A DNA stretch of 64,000 nucleotides from Moringa oleifera. Its lineage: Eukaryota > Streptophyta > Magnoliopsida > Brassicales > Moringaceae. The notes beneath the pieces were generated by a model. It was not told the origin of the DNA, did not search any database, and worked only from the letters and a program-made list of their open reading frames with translations. Shown here piece by piece: positions 36,931 to 49,187 of this stretch. Location: the NCBI GenBank assembly GCA_021397835.1, contig JAJFZO010000724.1, forward strand, positions 2,083,001 to 2,147,000, written 5' to 3'. Position 1 is the first letter of the stretch, and the number at the start of each line of letters is the position of its first letter. Made by a program: the position numbers and the translations under genes.

Positions 36931-39900
36931 GATGTTCTCAAGAAAACTCTTAAGAGCCAAAGTTTTTTTTACTGTAAGAGTTTAAGAAGAAAAAATTATG
37001 CTTTAAGGCTTTTTCTGGTAGTGTGATCGAAGCTCGGATTACGTCATTGGTCAAACGAGGTACATAAAGAATCTCTTATTTCATTTCTTCTTTACTTATT
37101 TATAGCCAAAGGAGATGATACCTTTTGTTAACTGAATTCATAAAAAACGAAAAAAGATAAGGCATTAGTGAGCGAAAAAGCTATAATGTATCCTTCTACA
37201 GATTCTAAAAGCTTTTATGGAACATTCTAAAGGGTTCTAGTGTAAGCTTAAAGGTTATGTGATTTTTGATTCTACTTTAAAGGATCAGATCTAAAAGGCT
37301 AATGTCATGCAGTTCGAAAATACAAATGCTTGGCTCAAGTTATGATCAGGCTTTGATTTAAATTGAGTAGATTTAGTCATGAGCCTATTTTAAATCATGG
37401 TGTGAATTTAGATCAAGATGGGTTGAGTGCAAGTCTCACATCATAATTTGGCACTAATTTAGATAAAGATATACCTTCAGATTAACGCTTTATTGTGTAG
37501 TTATGTCACTTTGGTAAATTGTCCCACTTCTATCATTTTCGATGCTCTTAAAAACATACTGTAGCAATTACTTCATGCCAAAAGTACCTATCAAGCCATG
37601 CATTTGATGTCTCTCTATCATCTTTCTTTTAATTTTCCTCACTAAATCCAAACATTTTTTTTTTCACTTCTCACATTTTTATCTTTTCTCTTTTAGTAAA
37701 TTTCAAACTTTTTTTCTCTCTTTATTTCCTCTTTTTATTCTTAAATTTCTTACTTTTCTCTCTTTCTCCATAAATTCCAAATTGCTACTAGCCATTCACC
37801 AGATTGCCCAATGTCATTTACTTCTTTTCTAGTGACTTGTCCCTTGGTGAGTTATTTTAGTCTACTTGTGTCCATATTTTTTAGGTTTTAAACTAAAAAG
37901 TATAGGTGAATTAGGTTCCTTTATCCTTCCTGTTAAGGATTTGGAAGTAATTAGGCATGAGTATTCCATCCTAAACTATATAAGGTTAAAAATCTTAAAT
38001 GAGGATGACAAACCATCGACACTTCATCTTAACTACATATGCGTTTTTCAACGATGAACGGGACAATGATTGTCCCTTCATTGCTTTTCTAAGTTACTTG
38101 TCCTTTTCTACAAGTTTCTCTCACCCAATTAGTACCCATTGCATTAAGGTGTATATATGATAGCTTTTGCAGCAATTTGGGATGAGATTAAATGTTTAGT
38201 TATAATGTTCACTAGACTTTTTAATCTCAAACACAATTGAGGAGAGTGTGGATAAACATAGCTTTTGGTATTTTAGTCCTAAATCCTCTTTTTTTTTTTT
38301 TTTTTTTAAGCAAGAAAGGTTTACCCACGTGCAATAAGGATTTGTTTTGGGCTTCTTGGGAGGACATAAACCTTAATCCTAGCACATTGTCTACTCCTAA
38401 TACCAAATTTAAGAATGTTCTAAAAATAATCTCTACCTATGTAGAACCATGAAAGACACTTAAAGAATAAACTAGAACTCATAGCATCAATCATCACTTT
38501 TTTGATGAAGTCATAGACCAAGTCCATTGAATTGTCTTAATAGAATAGCTCAGAGCATGATCGGGACTTGTTGGACCAACTTTCAGACCTAGTGACATCA
38601 ACTCCCGATTTGAAGGTGTTTAATTAAGATCTAGAGTTAGAAAAAAATCAAGATCAGGATTATGAGACTCTAAAGAAAGGGATGGCGACACTAAGTTCTC
38701 CACATCTAAGGCCACCCAGTTGTCTAAAGACAATAACTGGCTAACTCAATCTCTTGATGCAAGGTTCTTCGAGCCTAAATTTTTATACTCACCTGTTCAA
38801 CCAAGCCTAGTAACTTTTTATCTTAGTTTTTTTCTTTTCCTTAGGAGTAAAATCTATGTGTCTGTCTATTTATGAATACTTTGTTATCTTAGTAAAGGTT
38901 AATGCTTATCTATTTTCTTTTATACTTTTATATTTTAATCCAAATGTGGCCAATTCCAATAATAACTTCGTATAATGAGGAACAAAGCCAAGGGCTCTTA
39001 AGATCAAACCAAGAGCCTAGTAGGTTGAGGCTCCAACTCGATAACTCAATCTTTAAGTTTTGATTAAAAAAAAATATTAGCGAAACTTACGAAAAGCTCC
39101 CAAAGAAAGGAGCTGACAAAGCTCCAATGCAAAACTCTAAGCAAAAAATGGCTTTAATTATAAATCGCACCATCAGTCATCTTAAAGCCAAGGGAAGTCT
39201 TAATGTCGAAAGGTGTACCACTTTCTGAACTCTCAAATTGACCCAATGCTGATAAATATCCTAAGATTACCATCAAGAAAAGAGATTCCTTAGATGATGC
39301 AATTATGGCATTGGCAATGATTTAGAATTTAATTCTACCTTATAATTAAGAATGGTACCAAGAGAAAGGCAATGTAGGGGTGGTGGTTAACTTGGTAATC
39401 AGAGTTATTAAGGTATGATCTCATGATTTCTTTTTTCTTAAACTTTACCTTTTTTTCCTTTACTTAACATGACTTTTTATAAGCAACAAGCAACCTAGTG
39501 ATAAAAAAAGTATGAGTCCTATAGTAGCTCCTTAATTAAAGCCCTAAATAAGGGGGACAAGGTAACAAGTCCTCGATGCACACTCTGGACCAATCGAATA
39601 AGCTTTATCCATAAATCAACAAGCTATTTTTGGCCTTGGCTATAAAGAACAAAGCTTTAGTCAAGAAGGAGACCAAGCTAGCCTAAGTTTGGGTGACCTA
39701 CGATAAGCAAGTCAAGGTACATTAAGATCTAGTAATTTGCCATCTAGTTGATGTGACTTGAGCCAAAGTTATTGCAATTTATGATTACTTGGTGAGTGCT
39801 TGCTATGACAAACAATATTCAAGGATTCGACACTTACGTTAAAGTGAAAAAGAGGTCTAGATTAAATATCTTGATCTAAAACTTAGCTTTATTGACATCG

Positions 39901-41290
39901 ACCTTATTCCTCTAGCTCTTCCCCCTTTTGACATTCTTGCAATCATACTTGCTCCTAAGGTATTGATGTTAAAGGCTCTTACTCATCCTACAACCATTTC
40001 TGCCTCTTATGTTGTTCTTGGTGTTGCTATGTTTATAGTCATTCTTGATGTGGTCCCTATTGCTTTTATTAATCATGATGTCGTCCGAGATTACTATTGC
40101 TCCTAATAACTTTTCCTATTAATCTTTATGTCCTTGATATCTGAACCAGTTGTTTGTTTTTGTTGATATTTTATTTGTTTAGTACTTTTTTAAAAATATT
40201 TTGAATATTTTACTTGTAATAATTTTTATCTTATCTTGTACTTTACATTTTATAATACTTTAGTATCTTCTTATTCTTTTATAGGCAAAATATGTCTCAA
40301 AATGCTTGATAATCAACTCGAACAAAATTAGGTATCTATAGTATATCAGTATTAATATTTGTTCTTTCATATATAATTTTTGTACCAATCAAAATGCAAA
40401 CATGTCTACATTGACTTGGATTAATATGATGAACTATATCTCTAATTTTTAAAATAAAGTTTGACAAAAAAATAAAATCATTTTGAATAATTAAATTTAA
40501 ACTATAATAATGAGTTCTATATTATTTTTACTATATGAAGAAATAAAAGTTCTTAACCACATGATCATAGTGGTATCATTTAATGATCAAGAAAAAGAAA
40601 ATTGTTTTTTTGCATGGGTTATTTATATATATGTATCACCAAAAATAATGTTTATAAGAACAAAACCAAAAAGAGTTTCAGATACTTCTCTTGCACAATT
40701 CTTGATTTGTATAATGAACAAACTTAAAAGAAAATCCCTTCAACTAGTTGAAGTCATATATCATGAGTTAAACAAATTTTGTTTGTTGGTAAAATGTATT
40801 ATTTTATTTATTTTTGACATTAATAAAATAGCATCTTTTATATTAGGAATTTAGTTCCCTTTCAAATCATTTTAGGTAAATCACATATTTTTGTAAAAAT
40901 AAATGGTTGATATGCTTGTACATTGTAATCATTGAATTCAAAATATGAACATGATTACTAAACTAATGTTTATTTAACTACATGAATTTTTTAATTCTTT
41001 ATATTATTTATTTATTTTAACAACTTTCATGATGTATTTTATATTTTGCTTTTAGTTTATTTTTCAATATGATTACGTTTCTATATTATTGTCATGCAAT
41101 AAAAAACATTTTGAAAATCTCATTTGATTCATGCTTATCCACAACTGAAAATCTATGAAGATTTATTTGGATCCAAAATTATAATTTAAGATTTGGACAT
41201 GATTTTTTAATATCCAAATTCATTTAATAATATGAGATAATCATAAAAATTTTATATGGCTTTTCCTCAAAAGCTATTTAGGTGTATTCA
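36931..41290 (+). repeat. Spacer R1, paralogous to R2
   Basis: Colinear with 49,188-54,474: both start at GATGTTyTCAAGAAAACTC, and both contain AATGTTCACTAGA, GATTTACCCAC/GGTTTACCCAC and AAAATGCTT.A.AATCAAC. Between about 38,880 and 40,105 plus-strand frames keep protein-like phrases such as FIDIDLIPLALPPFDI despite stops, and the R2 copy is similar though more broken, so an old, decayed coding region, probably retroelement-derived, is likely. The 114-codon frame at 40,510-40,854 is not kept in R2. The segment 41,100-41,290 is the dispersed repeat also at 23,930-24,140. Confidence 0.6.
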
Positions 41291-41595
41291 AAAACATAAA
41301 CTCCAAAACTCAAATATTAAACTATCTAAACCCAGACCTAAATATTTAAACATTTAAAATTTGTAATAAAGAGTAAAATATCTGATTTTGAATATGTTCA
41401 TCTTATCTAAAAAAAATTGGAAGAACCATATTTCATCTATAGTAAAAGAATTTTTAGTTTAGTGATAAATATTATCATGCACGCATAACTTTTGTTTTTC
41501 TTTTTTTCTGGATTATTACAGTCGAGTTGTTGGATTATCCAATTATAGTCCTTAGGTATATTATGTACTGTTAACAAACTTTGTTGTTTTATGTT

Positions 41596-41929
41596 TTTTG
41601 AAACTAATACTAAATAAAAAGAGTGGATAGATACTTGCAACACAATAACAAGAAATAGTAATCTTTTTTTTTTTTTTTCCATTCATCTATGTTTCTTGTT
41701 ATAAACATATAATAACTTTATGTCATATATTTATAAGCATCTTCATCAATAATGAACAAATACAAATTAATAACGTCATCAAATAGTGTAATTAGTGTAC
41801 ATCATGGGAAAATGAAAAAGTATGAGAATGAAGAGATGTTACGAATGCTAAAAGTTGATATACAAAGAGGTTTCTCTTGGAAATGCAAAATAAATGGACA
41901 TTTATAAATTGATTACGATATTTATAGCA
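41596..41929 (-). repeat. 3' LTR of the minus-strand copia element
   Basis: On the minus strand it begins TGCTATAAATATCG at 41,929 after GAAGAG (a short polypurine tract). It matches the right-hand LTR from AAACTAATACTAAATA through GTGTACATCATGGG. The outer ~30 bases do not match the other LTR, so the end may be truncated. Confidence 0.65.
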
Positions 41930-44900
41930 CTCTTCATTGGACGTCCATACACAAAGAGTATGTCTCATTAAAACCTATACTAAGAAGAAAAATCTTATGA
42001 AAAAAAATCTTTATGAAAAAAGTACATTGTTCTTGCGTAAATACGGATTGATAATTTACCTGATTAAAAAAACTTGCCCAAAAAAATCTTATGAGAAAAA
42101 CAATGGTCAAGAAAAAGAGAGTATATTACATATTAATTCCCCCTCATTATTATATAGGATCCTTATGTTGATGCATACCTATACCATATCTCAATTTCTC
42201 AAACCTTTAAGTTGGTAATGTTTTGGTAAGTAAGTCTGCTAAATTATCATTGGAAGGAATCTCTTTGTATGTTAATGTCACCATACCTTTGGAGATCATG
42301 AGCAAAAAAGAACTTTGGTACGGTAAATATTCTATCTTCTTTAATGTATCCTTCCTTTAATTAAGTTGCATATGTAGCATTATCTTCATATAGGATTATA
42401 GGAATGGCATTGATTTTTGATAAACCACATCTTTTGGATATGTTGAATCATTGATCTCAACCATACAGATTCTTGGCTTCCTTCATGGATTATAAGAATC
42501 TTAGCATAGTTTCAAGTAGTTGCAATAGTTTGCTTTGTTGAATGCCATGATATAGCAGTACTACCATAAGTGAGTAAATAAATTATCTGAGATTGAATTT
42601 GTGTGGATCAAATAAATATTCTATATCAACATAACCAGTTAATTGTGTCACATAAGTAATGGTCGCATAAGGAGTTTTGAAGAATTTTGTTCGCATGAGC
42701 AATGGTCTAGTAATTAATTATGGGGGTTTTATAGAAAAATTCCACTAAACCTTTCTATTTATGTAAAAGGGCGATTAGGCATCCAATGACTATTTTAACA
42801 ACCATATAATAATCATTAAATATTTGGGATGTGAATTCATAAGTATTATCAAGATGAATTGTTTTAATTAAATGATCTGAAAATTATGCTTGTAATCAAT
42901 TATTTAAGTAAGAAATCTTACAAATGCCATATTGCGAGTAAATCACAAACAAATATGGGACCATCAAGTTGATACATCTATTAATATCATAAAATATCTA
43001 AATGATCCACATGGTAGGTAAATAGATCCACATATGTCACCCTGAATACATTTCAAAAAGGCTGGACATTCAATAACAATTATTGGTTATGGTTTAGTAA
43101 CCATTTTTCCTTGTGAATAAGCTGAACATATGAATTCATGAGATTGAAGAATCTTTTAAGTCTTTAATGAATACCCATGTGAATTCTCAATAATTCTCTT
43201 CATCATAATCGATCTTAAGTGGCTTAATCGATCATGCCAAGTAATAAAGGTGCTTGGATATGTAAACTTCTGATTTACCATAGCATTTGTTTCAATAACA
43301 CTCATATATATAGTACAAGCCGGAAGAGAAAGTAGGTACTTTTTTCAATATACATTGGTTTTTTCAAACAACAGATGTGATGTAGAGATATTCTTAGTTT
43401 CTTCTTTGATTGTCTCAATATAGTAATCATTATGGCATATATCTCTAGAACTTCACAGGTTTGTCTTAAGTTTAGGAAAAAATAACACATTTTGAATTAT
43501 TAATTTTGTTTCTCTAGGAAACTGGAGGCTAGCTCTTTTGGATCCTTCAACTATATTGGTAATACTTGAGATTATGTTCAAAGTAGCTTTCTTAAGTGTC
43601 AACGTGAAGAAATATTTCTTATAGTTAAGCATCGAATGCATCATTGCACTATTTACTAAGTAAAGATCTTCATTATAGATATTTGGACCCATATCTATGA
43701 TTCTTCAAGTAAACACAAAAATAATACATAAACTTTAAGTCGTAGGATGAAACAAAATGAATTTGTATTATTAAAAAAAATAAAGAAAACACTTCAAATA
43801 AAATATTCAAAAGAAAGAAATCATGAAAATACGAAAAACACAAAACTAGATGTACCAATAATTAAAAATTAAATAGTACATTAAAAGAGTTGTTGTATTC
43901 CCTATTTTGTGTAATAAAATCCGTGGCATTCAAATGTGCCATGTTTGTCTTGGCATGTTGAGGATCATCATTTTAATATGTCAAGTTCGATTCTATATTT
44001 TTAGAATAATTAGTTTGATACATCAAGTTTGCCTCAACACTTTTTCCTTTTACTTTTTAAAAAGCTTGATACAGATCAATCAAATGTTTAGACATATGAA
44101 AAGTACGAGACCAATTTCCTTTCATTCTAAATCAATCAAATGTTTAGACATGAAGTCTCTGTCAAATGATATTATAGAACCAATTGGATGAGATTAATGA
44201 TTTTCATCAAAAGTTCATTGTTTTGCTCAATCATAGAAAGATATGTAATCAACTTAGAATATTTTTTAAATCAATATTCTTGGTATTGTTGCATGAGCAC
44301 ATTTGAGACATTAAAAGTACAGAATGTTTTGTCTAATTTGTCTCTTTTGTAATTTTTTCTTCGTACAATATAAGCTGAGAATTAATATGGAATAATGCAA
44401 AGTTATATTCACTCACTGTTTTATAATCTTATAAACATAGATATTGTTAACCAATGAAAGCTTTGAGGAGATTACTATCTTACAATGATCGTATCGTGCT
44501 TTTTGATCATGCCAAAATTTAAGAGGTGTAAGACATTCATATTTTAATCCCTTATGAAGATGATGACCAAGAAAATTCATGGATTTGGCATAATCTTGAT
44601 TAGATGTATCAATATTTTCTTTAATGGTATCTCCATTACCTGTAGTATCCAAAGTGTATTTTAGTGTCTAATCTCCGTGATAAATAGTTATGTTCCATAA
44701 CATCAACAATCATAAAATTCAAGTTTTGTAAGATTTGCCATGATGAAATTTCTAACATATCTAATAAGACTTACATTAATGTGGTCACAAAAATGTATGC
44801 TTGAACAGATGACATATAAAGTTAAAAATTTCATTCAATATATAATGATAAAAAAAATATAAAATTTTATTCAAACAAACTATAGTCAATTGAAATAATA

Positions 44901-45484
44901 TGATATGTAAAACATAATATGAATAAGCTAATCAAAATATATAATATATAATAATACATGTTATTAATTGTTATATCCATAATAACAACAAATTTTATAG
45001 CAATAGTATAAAAATCATGATAATAAACATAATAATAGAACAAATCAATTAAATAGTCATGTTATGAAGACAAATGAAGATATAATTGATTATAAAATCT
45101 TAAATAATAAAAAAAATATAATATAAGAATAAATTTATAGTTGAGAGATTAAGACAACATAAAATTAGTAGACATGTGATCTTAATTTCACAAGTATATT
45201 TTACTACTAAAATAATCAAATATATAATGATAATACAAGAAGTTTAGTAGCAAAGCGAACAATAATTTTTAACAGCTGCAATATCACAATAATATATTAA
45301 CTTTAAAATGATAAAGACAACTATTAGAATAATAATTTATTGTACAATTATAACAATCTAGTACATCAATCTTTAAAGGTAATAAAAGCAAACTAGAAAT
45401 GATTCAATATTACAAAATAAATAAAGAGCCCATAACAATTTTATATGAATTTTGCATATAACCAATAAGAAATATGAGAAGTAA

Positions 45485-45523
<39 letters not shown>

Positions 45524-45802
45524 AGAAATATGACAATATTACAGCCTAAAACAACAATTATTTGAAATTCTAGTGCCAAGGAGTTCTTTAACTATTGTTG
45601 TGTTTCTAGACAATCAAATTTAACAATGACATGAAACATATATAATATCAATTAACAATTTGAACACTGCTTTGGGAATGATATTATTAATTATCAAGAT
45701 GTCTTTTCAATATCAATATGAATTGTAATATATGATTATTAACTAGTAAAAGAGTATTACCTCAATATGATTAGAAGAATGACTGAATTCATGCTAATAA
45801 CA
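41930..45802 (-). pseudogene. Ty1/copia internal region, RT deleted
   Basis: On the minus strand, gag is at 44,652-44,200 (YAKSMNFLGHHLHKGLKYE, RYDHCKIV). Protease is at 43,692-43,453 (DLYLVNSAMMHSML, NIVEGSKRASLQFP). The GAG-preintegrase/integrase region is at about 43,300-42,700: WHDRLSH, CSAYSQGK (second zinc Cys now Tyr), FLKCIQGDICG and HLDNTYEF. At about 42,680 integrase (RPLLMRTK) jumps directly to the RNase H region (YVTQLTGYVDIEYLFDPHK), then SNDNLADLLTKTLPT at about 42,230. The whole reverse transcriptase is therefore missing. Stops occur throughout. The 5' leader occupies about 44,700-45,802 and carries a (TA)n tract. Confidence 0.85.
45488..45521. repeat. (TA)n microsatellite
   Basis: About 17 uninterrupted TA units in the copia leader. 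The paralogous leader at 61,681-61,692 has only ACACATATAAAA, so the tract expanded after duplication, or shrank there. Confidence 0.9.
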
Positions 45803-46163
45803 TGTTATAAAATAAAGAAAAGTGATAGCAAAGAAACTAATACTAAATAGAAAGAGTGGTGAAAACACTTGCAATACAATAACAATGAAGAGTAATCCTC
45901 TCTTTTATTCATCTATGTTTCTTATTGTAACCATATAATTTTACATACTTTATTTATAAGCACCTTTATCAATAATGAAAAGACACAAATTAATGGTATC
46001 ATCAAATGGTGTAATTAGTGTACATCATGGGGAGATAAAGAATATGAGAATGAAGAAATGTTACAAATTCTAGAAGTTAATACATAAAAGAGATTTTTTT
46101 TTTTTTTTTTTTGGAATGAAAAATGAATGTACATTCCTAAATTGATTAAAATATTTCTAATAG
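45803..46163 (-). repeat. 5' LTR of the minus-strand copia element
   Basis: On the plus strand it runs TGTTATAAAATA to TTCTAATAG, about 361 bp; on the minus strand it ends ..TTTATAACA, followed by leader. Matches the LTR at 41,596-41,929 and the copy at 61,914-62,271. Confidence 0.7.
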
Positions 46164-46262
46164 TTAAATTTATTTATATTACTAAATAAATTAAATTTAT
46201 CTAATATCAACAAATAAACTAAATTTATTCGATATCACTAAGCTAAATTTATTTAATATCAA
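46164..46262. repeat. Short tandem repeats next to the copia LTR
   Basis: Four imperfect copies of a 24-29 bp unit containing (A/G)CTAAATTTATTyAATATCA. The same array is kept at 62,272-62,370. The core AGCTAAATTT also occurs in the foldback-like structure at 18-19 kb. Confidence 0.6.
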
Positions 46263-46369
46263 CGAGAATATTAATAATGAATTACAATTTTGTAATATTG
46301 TTTCCTTGACATAGTAATCTAATTAAAAATGAACAAAATATAATAAAAAATTATTCAAAATTAAAAAAA

Positions 46370-47037
46370 AAAAGATAAATGGTCTAATGACTTGGCAAAA
46401 TGTAGCATTGTAACCTAAGTGTACTTATTATATAATCTTGATATGAAACATCGATTTGAGCATCCAATACCAAAGAATATTGTTATCCACATCACTGAAT
46501 AAATGAGATCAACAATTGAAAAACACGAAATTCCTAACTAGTCCTAATCTCGAAGGATCATATCACTAGGTCAATGTTTCTTTCATTTTTTATTTTTTAA
46601 AAAACTTAGGAAGAGGCTGCAATTCTCTTTTTCATCCAAGGAGTAATGACTTGAGATTCATATCCCTTGAAAGCAGAGCTATATTAGGTAGATAAGATAA
46701 GCCAAAAAGATAAAGAGTGTGAATATAAAATGTTTCATCGGTTTCAATATGTTGTATATGAAGTTATGAAAAAGAATTTCACCACCATTACTTTCACGTT
46801 GCATGGGTGATCGTGATCAGCATGCTCCCGCCTACCTTGCTTAGCTGGTGCATGCATGGATCCGATCCGTTACAACATTTCAAATGTTTTAATCATGTGC
46901 CAATAACTATTATTGTTATTTGCATTGTGACTAATAAATTAGGAAATTAAAAAGGACCCATTGCTTCGTTAGGTCTAAAAATTGAAGTGTGCGTACATTC
47001 AGTCTAACCATCAAACAGACTAGCTAGAAGTAAAACA
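46370..47037 (+). promoter_or_regulatory. Upstream region of Kunitz pseudogene B
   Basis: Colinear with the promoters of A and C. The upstream RY motif CATGCATG is kept at 46,851-46,858. The TATA box is damaged: TATAAAT in A and C reads TAAAAAT at 46,976-46,982. The proximal RY motif is also changed (GTGCGTACAT). Probably a dead promoter. Confidence 0.65.
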
Positions 47038-47127
47038 ATGAAGACTACACGGTTAACACTCTCTTTCATTGTTCTAGCCTTCATGACAAAGCCATCAGTT
47101 GGAGCTTCAACTGATGCAGTGGTATGA
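47038..47127 (+). pseudogene. Kunitz inhibitor pseudogene B, truncated after the signal peptide
   Basis: The ATG at 47,038 begins 29 codons. They read MKTTRLTLSFIVLAFMTK then PSVGASTDAV, almost identical to the first 28 codons of genes A and C, then a valine and a TGA. At about 47,122 the sequence switches to TATGATTTTAGTGATATG, which matches gene C's downstream flank at about 57,185. A deletion of about 860 bp therefore removed the mature protein and the proximal 3' flank. Only a signal peptide with six or so residues would be made; no function is expected. Confidence 0.9.
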
Positions 47128-49187
47128 TTTTAGTGATATGAGGTGGACAATAAATTAATGCCAAGGAGAAACCTAAAGGGAAAGCAATGTCTTTGTAGTG
47201 TGTTTCGTGGAAGATAGATGACAGAAACCAAGATTTTGGCTGATCTTTATGCTGGTCCTATAATAGGAGCTAGCTTTTGCCGTCTCCTCTCCAAGAATCA
47301 GCTAATTAAAAGTTAGAGATTTTTTTGTTATTCAAAACCGGCAACTAATACTCTTGGCCAAACGTTAGACTCCTAATCTATTTCAAACGCTAAGTTTCAA
47401 AAATCACTTTTTCTCACGGCCTGTGCTATAATTTTGCTTCTATATTCACTATTTTGTTTCATATTTATTTTAAGTAATTATTTTTAAAAAAAAAACTCCC
47501 TCATCACTCTCGGGTTACATTTTCTTTTTTCAATCCCCTTTCTTTTTAATAAAATTTATTTTGCTTTTTAATAGTTTTTTATTAAACACGTAATTCTTTG
47601 ATTAAGTTTGATCTTTATCATGCATGTTGCTTTTTAAAAATATATATATAATTTTTATTCATAACAAGCTTTTGATAAGTGTTGAATCTTCAAAGTGATT
47701 TGAAAGTTCTCTTTTTGTGATTTTTTATAAAAAGAAGAATGAAATCACCACTAATTTTTTTTGAAAACTAAACTTATTTTTTTAAAACAAAAAATTTATG
47801 TTGAACCAAGAATCAATTACGCATGAAGAGGAATTAGCATCATGCATCATGATGCTTGGCGTCAATTAAATATGATTATGTTTTAATTTAAAATTCATTT
47901 GATATTTAAAGTTAATTTCCAAATGCATGATAAAAGAAATTTGAGTAGCATGTGTGCATAGATAAGTAAGATTTTTTATGAGAAAATATAGAAGTTTCAC
48001 CCTTATTCCATCATTTAATCTTGAAATCAGAAGTTTTTGTTGTACTTCAAGTGGAAGATAAAAAAAATCTCACCATTATTCAACCTTTATTAATCTTAAG
48101 ACTAGAATCATGAGATTTTCTATTGCAAACATAAAATCTCACTACTGTTTGAATTTTGATTTTTAAAACATCAAGAGTTATTTTTGTAAAGAGATATAAA
48201 GGTTTTATTATTGTGTCATCGTTAATTTTAAAATATTTTTATTAAAAATATAAATATCTTGCCATTACTTAACTTTTAAAATTTTAAACACAATAAAATA
48301 TTTTCAGAGAGATATAAAGGCTTTGCTATTATGGCATCTTTTAATCCCATAACCTTTTTTTATGATTTCATGTGAATGCGACAACATGGCAACTATTATA
48401 CCAAAATGAATAGGGAAAATTACATATAAACAGAACGCACGTAGTAACTTTCATATTTATGATTCTAAAATCTAGAGCATAAATAAAGGATGAATTGATT
48501 TTTAGCATTTTAAATCTAACTTATAAATATGAATTTTTAGCCCTATTATTAATTGGAAATAAAATTGAATTTACGTCATACAAGTACATGCATTATTTAT
48601 AATAAGATCACTTAATCGAGGAATGTAAAATCTTCTCCATTGAAATATCCATTCCCTTGAAATTGAAATTTTTTTTACTCATTAATATAATGAATGCCAT
48701 TTTCTTTGTGTTTATACCTCAAAAAATCTAATTTTTCAAAGTTTTATAGAGCTACACTACAAGATAAACATTTTCTTTTTATATTTATTCTTCAAACTAA
48801 ATAACACATCTCAAATGAAAATAAAAAAGAGATAAACCCATAATAACGTGTTCATCAAACAACACATATTTCATCAGCAATGGAAAACAAACTTAAGAAG
48901 AACGAGGACAAACATGAATCAAGCATGCTTATGGTCTGTATCATAGTTAATGGATTAGCACACTAACACTCTATTTAGTTATTGATTGTTGATTCGAACG
49001 CCAACCAATTGGTTAATCGTAAGATAAGAGAAACTAGAGGAGATCTCAATATAATGAATAACATATCCAATTAAACAACATAAAAAATAATATATAAAAG
49101 CAAAAATGGAGCATGAGAAGAATTGTTACCCACAAATCTAGCTTCATGAACTAACGAGAGGAAAGAGAATTAGGAGTTGGGTCATGA
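47128..49187 (+). repeat. 3' flank of Kunitz unit B
   Basis: Colinear with 57,186-59,935 downstream of gene C. No gene. It continues past the point where A is cut off and ends at GGGTCATGATGTT, immediately followed by spacer R2 without any gypsy element, i.e. the empty site of the gypsy insertion seen in A and C. Confidence 0.7.

Noticed and set aside
40510..40854. 114-codon plus-strand frame in spacer R1
   Set aside because: Low-complexity AT-driven composition, no motif, and the paralogous R2 sequence does not keep the frame.
41570..46168. GTTAA as target duplication of the copia element
   Set aside because: GTTAA occurs after the right LTR and at 41,570, but the left LTR edge there does not align with the other LTR, so the match may be chance.
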